Notes: a model not told the origin generated them from the sequence alone. Shown: positions 1-6,641, numbered from the stretch's first letter. The stretch is DNA of 15,014 bases from Betaproteobacteria bacterium TMED156 (GCA_002171155.1 NHHF01000032.1:1-15014), one strand, 5' to 3'. Numbers and translations: made by a program.

Positions 1-290
1 ATATTATTTTTTTAAATATCAGGAACTTTAGCACTCAAGTTTCAAATGTCGGGTTTAAACTCAATACGTTAGTTTAGTTTAATTGGCTATGGTGTTGATT
101 TTTCTATTTCAAAAGTAATTGAATTTTTTACTGTGGCAACCAACTATGCAAAGTATGGACTCTAAAATAGTTTAATTACAATTATTAATTAAACTTTATC
201 TGAATAAAACTAGTTTAAGTTCAAGTTGTAGATATCATTTTAGCTTTTTAAGGTTTTTTTGGATAACTGAAGATTTTAACTTATACAATT
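1..290. other. AT-rich intergenic stretch at the window edge
   Basis: No convincing gene is visible. The only structure is a 9-bp perfect inverted repeat (arms 169-177 and 187-195, 9-base loop) made almost entirely of A and T. It lies downstream of the minus-strand gene ending at 291 but has no GC core or flanking T-tract to make it a good terminator. A short open stretch in the third plus frame runs from the window edge to about 77; it could be the tail of a gene entering from outside or chance. Confidence 0.5.
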
Positions 291-950
291 TTATGCATCT
301 TCATCACCAGATTTTATTTTTGACATCCAATCCTCTGCTGTTATCAAGCCTGCCTGTTCAGCCTTTTTTTTATCATTTGTTGATAGAACATCCTGAACTC
401 CGTCAATTCTCTTCCATGTTGCCAGAGGAAAATTTCCGTTAGTATCAGGTACATTTTTTGATTGGGATATTTTTTTATATCTATGTATATATCTTGGGCA
501 ATTTTGCCACATTTCGGATAGGGTGACCTTGATTACGATTTCAGAGCCTGGGTAAATATCTGTATATTCTTTATCTTTTTTTAAGTTAGCTCGACCCTGA
601 ACACGTATCCTATGCGGCTTCTCAAATGAAATAAATAATAGCCCGACTTCTGAATTTTTTTGTATATTTCCGGCAGAAAAATACATTCCGTTTCCGTTAA
701 AAATTGGAAATATAAGTGTTTTAGAATCAACTACGCTAGCAAAACCCACAGCACCACCTTTGTAAGAAACAGTTGGTCTTCCTTTTTCATCAACAGTACT
801 AAGGAAAAAGAAATCCTGGTTTTCAATAAAATCTTTAGCATCTTCAGAGAATTCTGTCACACAAACAAATTCCTCAACTCTGTCAGCTAATTTCCTGGTT
901 CCGAATTCGTCTTGCAGTTTTCTGTGGGCCTCTTCGTATATGCGACTCAT
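291..950 (-). CDS. PPOX-class (pyridoxamine 5'-phosphate oxidase-like) flavin-binding protein
   Basis: Predicted 219-residue soluble protein of the split-barrel FMN-binding fold. The signature is the N-terminal strand pair FFFLSTVDEKGRPTVSYKGG (about residues 47-66), followed by a segment with GNGMYFSAGNI and then VGLLFISFEKPHRIRVQGRA, the usual order of cofactor-contacting strands. A NCPRYIHR motif near residue 150 is typical of this longer COG3576-like subgroup. The start is supported by an AGGAGA ribosome binding site seven bases upstream of the ATG. There is no signal peptide, so it is cytoplasmic. Members reduce or oxidise small substrates with FMN, F420 or heme, and the true substrate cannot be read from sequence. 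It is transcribed divergently from the CLC gene with about 100 bases between starts. Family call is firm, specific function unknown. Confidence 0.88.
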   Translation of the reverse strand: MSRIYEEAHRKLQDEFGTRKLADRVEEFVCVTEFSEDAKDFIENQDFFFLSTVDEKGRPTVSYKGGAVGFASVVDSKTLIFPIFNGNGMYFSAGNIQKNSEVGLLFISFEKPHRIRVQGRANLKKDKEYTDIYPGSEIVIKVTLSEMWQNCPRYIHRYKKISQSKNVPDTNGNFPLATWKRIDGVQDVLSTNDKKKAEQAGLITAEDWMSKIKSGDEDA

Positions 951-983
951 TTTTTTATCTCCTGAATTAGATTTATACAGCTA

Positions 984-1029
984 CCACTTAAGAAGTTAAC
1001 TTTAAAACAAAATAACTATACTATAGTGG
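984..1029. promoter_or_regulatory. Divergent promoter region with palindrome before the CLC gene
   Basis: A perfect 13-base palindrome, ACTATA-C-TATAGT (1015-1027), contains a possible -10 hexamer TATACT (1017-1022) for the plus-strand CLC gene. A wider repeat pairs CCACT (984-988) with AGTGG (1025-1029). The -35 is poor (TTAACT at 996-1001, 15-base spacer). It may be a repressor site over the promoter, but no regulator is suggested by the neighbours. Confidence 0.3.
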
Positions 1030-1053
1030 AAACAATATAACGAAGTTTAAAAA

Positions 1054-2382
1054 ATGATCTTAAAAGAACTTCTTACTCAAATAGCACGTTTGTTTCTAGC
1101 GCTTGTGCTCGGAAACCTTATTGGCCTAGCAACTTTTGCTTTTTACTCTTCTGTAGTTTTTGCTATGGAAATTTGGAAATTAGAGGTACCAGGAAATTTT
1201 GTAAGTTTAGAAGACATAAGTTATAGTCCCACCTTAGCAATATTTATGTTTGGTGGAAGTATTCTTGCTGGGTTTATATTCAATATGCTAGAGGGACCTA
1301 GATCGCATGGTCCTGCCGATTTGATGGTTTCCATAAGACGAGAAGAATTACCAAATTTGAAAGGAGGCTTTCTAACTTCTTTACTGACAATAGTTAGTGT
1401 TTCTAGTGGATCATCTGTTGGCATGTTTGGACCCATTATTCACTTTGGTGGTTGTATTGCAGCCTCATTAGAGAAATTTTTCAAACTTTTATCTCGGGGA
1501 GTAATCTTAGCAGCTGGAGGTGCGGCAGGTATAGCAGCTTTATTTTCTGCTCCCATCGCAGCGTGTATCTTTGCACACGAAATGCTTTTGAGACGTTTCA
1601 GATCAACAGAATCTGCACCTGTTGTTATGGCAGCATTAGGAGGATATTTTGGGGCCGTAATGGTTCTTGGAGATGATAGGAGATTTTTATCTGTTATGGG
1701 GGACCCTCCTCCCTTAGACCCTACCTCTCTATGCTTCGCCATAATTGTAGGAATTTTAAGTGGATTACTATCTAGCCTATATATCTATTTAATAGGTTCT
1801 GGCCCGGTCTGGGCAAAATCAACTAAAGTTCATCCAATTTTAAGACCATTGATTCCAGCTAGTTTTTTATATTTAATTTCTCCTTTTTTTCCACAACTAA
1901 TTGGTCCCGGAATGTTATCTGTGAATATGGCTCTTGCTGGAGAATTTACTTTTTATTTGTTAATAGTTTTGGCATTTTTAAAAGTCTTTGCTACTGCCTT
2001 CTGTCGCTCATTTGGATTTCATGGAGGAATATTGCTTCCTGCTGTATTTTTTGGAGCAATGCTTGGAAGTGCTTTTGATGTTGCACTGGGTAATGGAGGA
2101 CATTTATATGCAATTTTAGGTGCTGCGGCATGCACTGGTTCAGCGATTGGTGCTCCAATAGCCGCAGTCGTTATTTTATTTGAAATGAGTGGTGATTATC
2201 GATTTGTAATACTAGCACTAGTAAGTGTGTCTCTATCCTGTCAAATCAGCAGGACTCTAATTGGAAGGTCCACATGGGATAGAGGTTTATTTTTGAGAGG
2301 AATTTCTTTAGAAGACGAAAATAGTCAACAAGCAAAATTAAAGAAAATCATAAGGGATCAAAAGGATAAAAAAAAATCTTGA
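1054..2382 (+). CDS. CLC-family anion channel/transporter lacking the gating and proton glutamates
   Basis: Predicted 442-residue polytopic inner-membrane protein of the CLC chloride channel family, core domain only, with a short charged tail and no CBS domains. Motifs in order are SHGPAD (residues 84-89, position of the GSGIP filter loop), GMFGP (123-127, position of GREGP), SAPIAACIFAHEM (165-177), GGILLP (324-329, position of GxFxP) and SAIGAPIAAVVILFEMSG (363-380). Aligned by eye to E. coli ClcA, the external gating glutamate (E148) is Phe125 and the internal proton glutamate (E203) is Met177, while the neighbouring E202 equivalent (Glu176) remains. Transporters of this family need both lost residues for proton coupling, so passive anion conduction is the simplest inference. 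Ribosome binding site is weak. It ends 112 bases before hsp20, which has its own promoter. Confidence 0.9.
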   Translation: MILKELLTQIARLFLALVLGNLIGLATFAFYSSVVFAMEIWKLEVPGNFVSLEDISYSPTLAIFMFGGSILAGFIFNMLEGPRSHGPADLMVSIRREELPNLKGGFLTSLLTIVSVSSGSSVGMFGPIIHFGGCIAASLEKFFKLLSRGVILAAGGAAGIAALFSAPIAACIFAHEMLLRRFRSTESAPVVMAALGGYFGAVMVLGDDRRFLSVMGDPPPLDPTSLCFAIIVGILSGLLSSLYIYLIGSGPVWAKSTKVHPILRPLIPASFLYLISPFFPQLIGPGMLSVNMALAGEFTFYLLIVLAFLKVFATAFCRSFGFHGGILLPAVFFGAMLGSAFDVALGNGGHLYAILGAAACTGSAIGAPIAAVVILFEMSGDYRFVILALVSVSLSCQISRTLIGRSTWDRGLFLRGISLEDENSQQAKLKKIIRDQKDKKKS

Positions 2383-2399
2383 AATCTTACTTGTATTAA

Positions 2400-2428
2400 C
2401 TTGAATTTTCATGTGTTCAACTCCATTT
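2400..2428 (+). promoter_or_regulatory. Sigma-32-type heat shock promoter of the hsp20 gene
   Basis: CTTGAA (2400-2405) matches the RpoH -35 core exactly. CTCCATTT (2421-2428) matches the -10 consensus CCCCATNT at all but one defined base. The spacer is 15 bases, within the normal range. The site lies just upstream of a small heat shock gene, the expected target. Transcription would begin near 2435, leaving a leader of about 60 bases. Confidence 0.8.
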
Positions 2429-2440
2429 AATGTTTTGAGG

Positions 2441-2494
2441 GATGCCTAATGGATCCATCACAAACATTAACTTGCTTAATTTAAGGAGAACATT
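2441..2494 (+). promoter_or_regulatory. ROSE-like RNA thermometer covering the hsp20 ribosome binding site
   Basis: TTGCTT (2472-2477) can pair across a five-base loop with AAGGAG (2483-2488), the ribosome binding site, leaving one internal G-G opposition. That is the arrangement known from ROSE elements, where a UUGCU or UCGCU strand masks AGGA with a G-G mismatch that melts on heating. A second small hairpin is possible upstream (GATG 2441-2444 with CATC 2456-2459, around the palindrome ATGGATCCAT). The element is shorter than rhizobial ROSE and closer in size to ibpA leaders. Inference from sequence and context. Confidence 0.6.
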
Positions 2495-2956
2495 ATGAAA
2501 TTTTCACAAGGAAGAAATCTTTTACTTAGTAGCGTGGGTTTCGAACATCTTTTAGATACTTTTTCTAAACTTGAATCTAATGGATTAGATGCAAAACCAC
2601 AGAGTTATCCTCCATACAATATCGTTAAAAAAAATGAAATAAACTACTCCATCGAGATTGCAGTTGCAGGTTTTAGCTCAGAAGAAATAGATATATTTTG
2701 TGAGGATACAAAACTACAAGTCAATGGAAATGTTAAAAAAACAACTGAGGGAGAGTTTATTTATAGAGGAATCGCAACAAGGAACTTTACACATGAATTT
2801 ACATTAGCTGAATCAGTGATAGTTAAATCAGCCAATATTTTTGATGGATTATTAATAATTGACCTTGAAAATATCATTCCTGATGAAAAAAAACCCCGCA
2901 AGATCGTAATAGGAGAAAAAGTTTCAAAATTGTCAGATCGAAGAAAAGTAGCATAA
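2495..2956 (+). CDS. ibpA: IbpA-like small heat shock protein (Hsp20)
   Basis: Predicted 153-residue cytoplasmic holdase chaperone that binds unfolding proteins and hands them to DnaK/ClpB. It starts from an ATG six bases after AAGGAG. The N-terminal part (residues 1-38, containing SVGFEHLLDTF) matches the IbpA pattern of an aromatic, aggregation-prone arm. YPPYNIVK begins the alpha-crystallin domain (about 38-140), with IAVAGFSSEEIDI, YRGIATRNFTHEFTLAE and GLLIIDLENIIPDEKKPRKI all closely like E. coli IbpA. The C-terminal anchoring motif is the IVI near residue 138. Length is normal for the family. It is probably monocistronic, with a heat shock promoter, an RNA thermometer and a strong terminator 8 bases after the stop. 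Confidence 0.95.
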   Translation: MKFSQGRNLLLSSVGFEHLLDTFSKLESNGLDAKPQSYPPYNIVKKNEINYSIEIAVAGFSSEEIDIFCEDTKLQVNGNVKKTTEGEFIYRGIATRNFTHEFTLAESVIVKSANIFDGLLIIDLENIIPDEKKPRKIVIGEKVSKLSDRRKVA

Positions 2957-2963
2957 ATATTAC

Positions 2964-2997
2964 AAAGCACGGCCAAATTAAGGTATGACCGTGCTTT
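2964..2997 (+). terminator. Rho-independent terminator after hsp20
   Basis: AAAGCACGG (2964-2972) pairs perfectly with CCGTGCTTT (2989-2997) across a 16-base loop. It follows the hsp20 stop codon by 7 bases. The downstream T-run is short, so it may be supported by the U residues of the stem itself. Confidence 0.8.
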
Positions 2998-3006
2998 ACC
3001 AATAAT

Positions 3007-3176
3007 TTGTAGCGAGATCGAAACAAAGTTTTCCTGAACGTAAATTCAGGTGGGCTAGATCAACCAAACTCTGGGTTCATCCGACTTGGGATGCTCACGC
3101 CAGTTCAGCAATTTTCATGCCCTATCATTATAAGCATTGAACGGAAAAATCGTCTCGAACCGCTACAATTTTTATT
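3007..3176 (+). ncRNA. Candidate structured small RNA, rod-shaped and 6S-like in outline
   Basis: About 165 bases with near 44 percent G+C sit between AT-rich flanks and contain no reading frame. The ends close perfectly: TTGTAGCG (3007-3014) pairs with CGCTACAA (3161-3168), and GAGAT (3014-3018) can continue with GTCTC (3152-3156). The closing stem is followed at once by TTTTTATTTT. Inside are a perfect hairpin CCTGAA/TTCAGG (3033-3050), GGGC/GCCC (3052-3055 with 3119-3122), CTGG/CCAG (3071-3074 with 3100-3103) and an apical CATCC/GGATG hairpin (3078-3093). The long closed rod with asymmetric interior loops resembles 6S RNA, but I see no decisive 6S sequence and the gene neighbours do not match the usual 6S locus. 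A possible promoter is TTAAGG (2978) with AATAAT (3001), 17 bases apart, overlapping the hsp20 terminator. Confidence 0.5.
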
Positions 3177-3222
3177 TTAGCAAGAAGAAGAAATAATTAA
3201 ACATTTTTATCTAAAAATTAGA

Positions 3223-3246
3223 GTTTTCATAGACGTTAATGAAAAC
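3223..3246. repeat. Perfect 8-bp inverted repeat upstream of the peroxiredoxin
   Basis: GTTTTCAT (3223-3230) and ATGAAAAC (3239-3246) are exact inverted copies separated by 8 bases. No T-tract follows, so an operator is as likely as a terminator. It lies between the candidate RNA and the Fur-type boxes. Confidence 0.45.
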
Positions 3247-3268
3247 ATCTTCTGATAGTAAATCTTAA

Positions 3269-3283
3269 TGACAATGATTATTA
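3269..3283. promoter_or_regulatory. Fur-type box, distal
   Basis: TGACAATGATTATTA matches the 7-1-7 Fur consensus TGATAATNATTATCA at 12 of its 14 defined positions. It lies 90 bases upstream of the peroxiredoxin start and 54 bases upstream of a second, better copy. Confidence 0.55.
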
Positions 3284-3322
3284 TTTTCGATTATCTTACA
3301 AAGAATTTTTAGTATATCTTAA

Positions 3323-3337
3323 TGATTATGATTATCA
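3323..3337. promoter_or_regulatory. Fur-type box, proximal to the peroxiredoxin start
   Basis: TGATTATGATTATCA matches the 7-1-7 Fur consensus at 13 of 14 defined positions and is a nearly perfect dyad. It sits 21 bases before the ATG, directly upstream of the ribosome binding site, where a bound repressor would block transcription. A PerR-type regulator is a possible alternative reader, but the TGA/TCA ends fit Fur better. Confidence 0.65.
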
Positions 3338-3358
3338 TTAATGTAATTGGAGGATTCT

Positions 3359-3877
3359 ATGCTTGGAAAATTAATACCCGAAGTTAATTTTAGGACTAGA
3401 GTAAGAGATGAAAAGTTAACTGGTGACAACCCTTTCAAATGGCTTAGTGTGAGTACTGATGACCTTTTTGCAAATAAAAAAGTAATACTTTTTTCTCTTC
3501 CTGGTGCTTTCACTCCCACATGCTCAACGTTTCAACTTCCAGATTTTGAGAAATTATTCAGCAGTTTTAAAGAAAAAGGTATAGATAAAATTTATTGCTT
3601 ATCTGTTAATGATGCATTTGTTATGAATGCTTGGGCCAAACACCAAAAAATAAGTAATATTGAAGTGATTCCTGACGGTTCAGGTGAATTTACTAGAAAG
3701 ATGGGCATGCTAGTAAATAAAGATAATCTCGGATTTGGTTTTAGGTCGTGGAGATATGCAGCTTTGATTGTTGATAAAAAAATTGAAAAATGGTTTGAAG
3801 AGCCTGGTTATTCAGACAATCATGATGAAGACCCTTACCAAATTTCATCGCCACAAAATGTTTTAGCGAATATTTGA
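3359..3877 (+). CDS. Prx5-type peroxiredoxin
   Basis: Predicted 172-residue thiol peroxidase that reduces hydrogen peroxide and alkyl hydroperoxides in the cytoplasm. The peroxidatic cysteine is Cys55 in PGAFTPTC (residues 48-55), with the supporting Thr52. The invariant arginine is probably Arg132 in SWRYAA. The stretch CLSVNDAFVMNAWAK (80-94) and the segment IPDGSGEFTRKMGM (104-117) are characteristic of the Prx5/AhpE-like glutaredoxin-dependent group. The only other cysteine is Cys80, so recycling is probably by external glutathione or glutaredoxin. I chose the ATG at 3359 because GGAGGA (3349-3354) sits just before it; an in-frame TTG at 3347 lies before that site. Two Fur-type boxes upstream suggest control by iron, sensible for a peroxide-defence gene. 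Confidence 0.95.
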   Translation: MLGKLIPEVNFRTRVRDEKLTGDNPFKWLSVSTDDLFANKKVILFSLPGAFTPTCSTFQLPDFEKLFSSFKEKGIDKIYCLSVNDAFVMNAWAKHQKISNIEVIPDGSGEFTRKMGMLVNKDNLGFGFRSWRYAALIVDKKIEKWFEEPGYSDNHDEDPYQISSPQNVLANI

Positions 3878-3923
3878 CTATAATATTGAGTTATAAATTA
3901 ATAACAAATATGACAAATAAACT

Positions 3924-5123
3924 ATGTTCTTACTAAAAAAACATTACTATCTCCTGTGTATATTTTTTTTGTTTGCTGGTTGCGCTGATATTGTCAAAAC
4001 TAACCAAGGTGAGTTTGACAAAATTTCTTCATATGAAATTGATGCAACAGACAGTAAAATAAAAAATTCAAACGAAAAGATAAATCAGTTCACTTTCTCG
4101 TGGCCATTTGTTGATTCTGCCAATATGAAGCCCAGAGGGGGAAATACTGTTGGCCAAAAAGTTACGTTAGACAAAGAACCTAATGAGAGATACATTGCAT
4201 TAAGGGAGAATAATTTAACTAAGTTAGAAAAAGACAGACGTGCGATATTAGCAATGACTGGTGCTTTCAGAGTGAGTTTCGACTTTATTGAGACCGAAGG
4301 ATACACTGAAAACTATAAACCAACGCAACCTTATCAATCTTGGGGTACTGAATACGTTTACATTGTTGAAGATAAGCCTGAGTTTATTAGTCTTCAACAT
4401 ATTTTAGTTATGTTTTTTTCCACTAATGAAAATAGTATTTCCCCTGAGCCTATGGTTGTAAAACATTGGCGTCAGGATTGGAAATTCCAAGATGAAAGAA
4501 TTAATGTATTTTCTGGTTTTAAAACATGGAAAAGTAAAGTTTTTAGTAAAAGCAACGTAGAGGGTAAATGGTCACAATCAGTTTTTCAGGTTGATGATTC
4601 ACCTAGATATCAGGCTCACGGAGTATGGAGTCATAAAGGTAATTTATCAACGTGGTTAAGTAATGAAACCTGGAGACCATTGCCTAGAAGAGAATTTAGT
4701 GTTCGAAACGACTATAACGTTTTGATTGGAACTAACCGTCACACTATCACCCCTAGTGGTTGGGTACAGGGTGAAGAAAATTTTAAAGTAATTTTATCTA
4801 AGCCCAGTATTCTTAAGAAATACAATCCAATTGTCGCAAAAGAAATTGGTGTAGCTAGATATGAACGAATTACCGATCATGACTGGTCTGCAGGAAATGA
4901 TTACTGGAAAAAAACCGCTCCATTTTGGCAAGAAGTTAGAAAAACATGGAGTAGACTTCTTGAACAAAATCAAGTCATTCAGTTAAAATTAAAACCAGAC
5001 GGTCCACCTCTATTTATGAAGATGTTTGAACTAGCTGAAAAAAGCGTTGAAGAAAACAACTTAATTTCTCTAAATTCAGCTTATATTGAAAAAATAATAA
5101 ATAGTTACATAGTTAGCCCTTAA
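3924..5123 (+). CDS. DUF6607-type lipoprotein of unknown function
   Basis: Predicted 399-residue protein with a lipoprotein signal: two lysines, a hydrophobic stretch (residues 8-18) and a lipobox-like LFAGC ending at Cys20, so it is probably anchored in a membrane facing the periplasm. After a low-complexity linker, the body is rich in tryptophan and aromatic residues: FRVSFDFIETEGY (about 114-126), WGTEYVYIVED, VVKHWRQDWKF, FSGFKTWKSKVF, KWSQSVFQVDDSPRYQAHG and WRPLPRREFSVRNDYNVLIG. I recognise this as the family called DUF6607, for which no function is established. Repeated paired beta-strands suggest a lipocalin-like or barrel fold, but that is a guess. No clear ribosome binding site precedes the ATG. 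It follows the peroxiredoxin by 46 bases and could share its transcript. Confidence 0.8.
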   Translation: MFLLKKHYYLLCIFFLFAGCADIVKTNQGEFDKISSYEIDATDSKIKNSNEKINQFTFSWPFVDSANMKPRGGNTVGQKVTLDKEPNERYIALRENNLTKLEKDRRAILAMTGAFRVSFDFIETEGYTENYKPTQPYQSWGTEYVYIVEDKPEFISLQHILVMFFSTNENSISPEPMVVKHWRQDWKFQDERINVFSGFKTWKSKVFSKSNVEGKWSQSVFQVDDSPRYQAHGVWSHKGNLSTWLSNETWRPLPRREFSVRNDYNVLIGTNRHTITPSGWVQGEENFKVILSKPSILKKYNPIVAKEIGVARYERITDHDWSAGNDYWKKTAPFWQEVRKTWSRLLEQNQVIQLKLKPDGPPLFMKMFELAEKSVEENNLISLNSAYIEKIINSYIVSP

Positions 5124-5160
5124 CTTTGTATATAAGTAATGCTTTTTCTTAATTGTTAAC

Positions 5161-6072
5161 TCATTTCATTGACTGAGAGAGAGTGTTTATGTATGCAGAT
5201 GAGAGTAATGGAATATCAAGTTTATGTCTGACACCGATTCTAACCATATCCCCTAAAATTTGTTCATGTTCAGTGCGATTTCCTGAAACTAAATCTCTCA
5301 ACATAGATGAAGTAAAGTCAGAATTTTTTTTCATTAATATTTCGAGCGCCTGTCTTTGAGCTTTTTCATGTACTTTTCTATCCTCCTTTTCTGCAATTTC
5401 TAAAGTTTCGTAATACATTCTTTTCATTAAATTATGACCTATATCTGTAGAAGTAATCTTTCCCACACATGATCTGAAAAGAGTAGTGGACCCAGCCAAG
5501 GTTGCTAAAAATGTCCATTTATTCCATAAAGCTTGCATAATTTCTAAGGTGTATAGTGTTTTGAAGTTAGCTGACTCGCAAACATTTTTAAATTCCAATG
5601 CTACTTTGTCACAGTCATGTTTAATAGGACCAAATGTCAATATTTGAATTGGATTTAGTTGATGAATTACATTTTCCTCTTTCAATACTGAAGCAACATG
5701 AGCTGCACCCGCTAAAACATGATTATTCCCAAATCTATCAATTAAATATTGAATATGAGCCAAACCATTCAATAGTGGCAAATACACCGGATTCCCATTT
5801 ATTACAGTTAAAACATCATCTAAAGATGAATAAAGATCGTAAGCTTTACAAGTTAGAATCACAATATCAAAATTTTGTTTTTCATCTCCGATCGATTTAG
5901 TTTTTGGTCTTAATTTGCAATCACCATGAGGGCTCTCAATATTTAAGCCATTTTTTTTTAGTAGCTTAGCTCTGTGTTTACGCACAAAAAAAGTAACATC
6001 TACTCCTGCCTGAATTAAACGGCCCCCAAAGTAACCACCAACACCACCAGATCCAAGTACTAAAACTTTCAT
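5161..6072 (-). CDS. panE: 2-dehydropantoate 2-reductase (ketopantoate reductase) family protein
   Basis: Predicted 303-residue NADPH-dependent reductase; the family enzyme converts ketopantoate to pantoate for coenzyme A synthesis. The N-terminal Rossmann loop is GSGGVGGYFGG (residues 7-17). Key positions are present by alignment to the E. coli enzyme: Lys76 (CKAYDL), Asn102 (LLNG), catalytic Lys185 (LWNKW), Ser255-Ser256 (SSMLRD) and Glu268 (NRTEHE). Length is normal. It is not beside panB or panC, and genomes often carry extra paralogues that act on other 2-oxoacids, so pantothenate synthesis is likely but not certain. It has no Shine-Dalgarno sequence. A promoter plus terminator-containing leader lies upstream on the same strand, suggesting attenuation. 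It converges with the DUF6607 gene across 37 bases. Confidence 0.88.
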   Translation of the reverse strand: MKVLVLGSGGVGGYFGGRLIQAGVDVTFFVRKHRAKLLKKNGLNIESPHGDCKLRPKTKSIGDEKQNFDIVILTCKAYDLYSSLDDVLTVINGNPVYLPLLNGLAHIQYLIDRFGNNHVLAGAAHVASVLKEENVIHQLNPIQILTFGPIKHDCDKVALEFKNVCESANFKTLYTLEIMQALWNKWTFLATLAGSTTLFRSCVGKITSTDIGHNLMKRMYYETLEIAEKEDRKVHEKAQRQALEILMKKNSDFTSSMLRDLVSGNRTEHEQILGDMVRIGVRHKLDIPLLSSAYINTLSQSMK

Positions 6073-6102
6073 ATATAAACATTAACAAATTAAAGTCTTA
6101 AA

Positions 6103-6224
6103 TCCAAAAAAAACCCAGAAGACTTATCTTCTGGGTTAAATTCACCCTTTTCTTGGTGAAGGAGACATTCTTTGATTATGCACTAAAATTTGATGCAGTG
6201 CCACAAAAATTAAGTAATAACCCT
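6103..6224 (-). ncRNA. Small RNA or attenuator leader upstream of the panE-like gene
   Basis: On the minus strand a promoter (6225-6252) is followed by three hairpins: AGTGC/GCACT with arms at 6180-6184 and 6197-6201, a perfect 6-bp hairpin with arms 6141-6146 and 6155-6160, and a strong terminator at 6112-6137. The transcript would be about 115 bases and end 31 bases before the panE-like ATG. The GGGT in the middle hairpin (plus-strand 6144-6147) could pair instead with ACCC of the terminator stem (6133-6136), so two exclusive folds exist. A tiny frame, ATG to TGA, encodes MSPSPRKG across the middle hairpin. No known riboswitch class is recognised. Confidence 0.55.
6106..6137 (-). terminator. 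Strong intrinsic terminator upstream of the panE-like gene
   Basis: An 11-bp perfect stem (arms 6112-6122 and 6127-6137, four-base loop) is followed on the minus strand by eight consecutive T residues (complement of 6106-6113). The orientation is clear: it stops leftward transcription before the panE-like gene, and no gene lies immediately upstream of it on that strand. Confidence 0.88.
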
Positions 6225-6252
6225 AGTATATTAAGTAAATTAAAAATTTCAA
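6225..6252 (-). promoter_or_regulatory. Sigma-70-type promoter for the leader RNA
   Basis: Read on the minus strand, TTGAAA (6247-6252) and TATACT (6225-6230) are separated by 16 bases, each matching five of six consensus bases. Expected start near 6218. Confidence 0.6.
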
Positions 6253-6641
6253 AAAAGGCTAAATTTCTTTTACTGTTGCTAATTTCTATTTAAATCATAA
6301 TAAAAACTTCTAATTTACATTAATTTAAATAAAAACTCTACACTAAGCTAAAGTTAATTAAGAAATTAATATTAAGTTAGTTAGATTAAGCATTAAATTT
6401 TCATAAAAGAGCTTCTTTGTGAATTTGTATTTGTATTCGAGGTTTAATTTCAAAATCACAATTTGATTGGTAAATCTGTTAAAAACCTGTGATTACACCA
6501 CCTAGCAAAACAATTTTTTGTTTTTTCAAAGAAATTGCTGTGTTAGTTAAATTTAGTAAATGTTTATCAATTAACTTGATAATCAAATTGGGTACTCAAG
6601 TAAAATTCTGAATTATAAAATGATATTTATATTTTGATTAG
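6253..6641. other. AT-rich intergenic region without a visible gene
   Basis: Almost 400 bases with no credible reading frame on either strand. It holds a perfect 7-bp inverted repeat TTATCAA/TTGATAA (arms 6564-6570 and 6576-6582), which could act as a weak terminator for the FKBP gene or as an operator, and a 7-bp repeat AATCACA/TGTGATT (6454-6460 and 6488-6494) with a long loop. Neither is strong enough to name. Confidence 0.5.

Noticed and set aside
3..77. Short open frame entering from the left window edge
   Set aside because: Only about 24 codons, with no motif, so a gene tail cannot be told from chance in AT-rich DNA.
1440..1742. Minus-strand open frame inside the CLC gene
   Set aside because: It is an antisense shadow of a strongly supported membrane protein gene and has no motif or ribosome binding site of its own.
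3070..3103. tRNA-like GGTTCATCC motif inside the candidate RNA
   Set aside because: No acceptor stem, anticodon arm or CCA end can be formed around it, so it is not a tRNA or tmRNA.
6454..6494. TCACA and TGTGA halves resembling a CRP site
   Set aside because: The half-sites are in the wrong order and 27 bases apart, unlike TGTGA-N6-TCACA.
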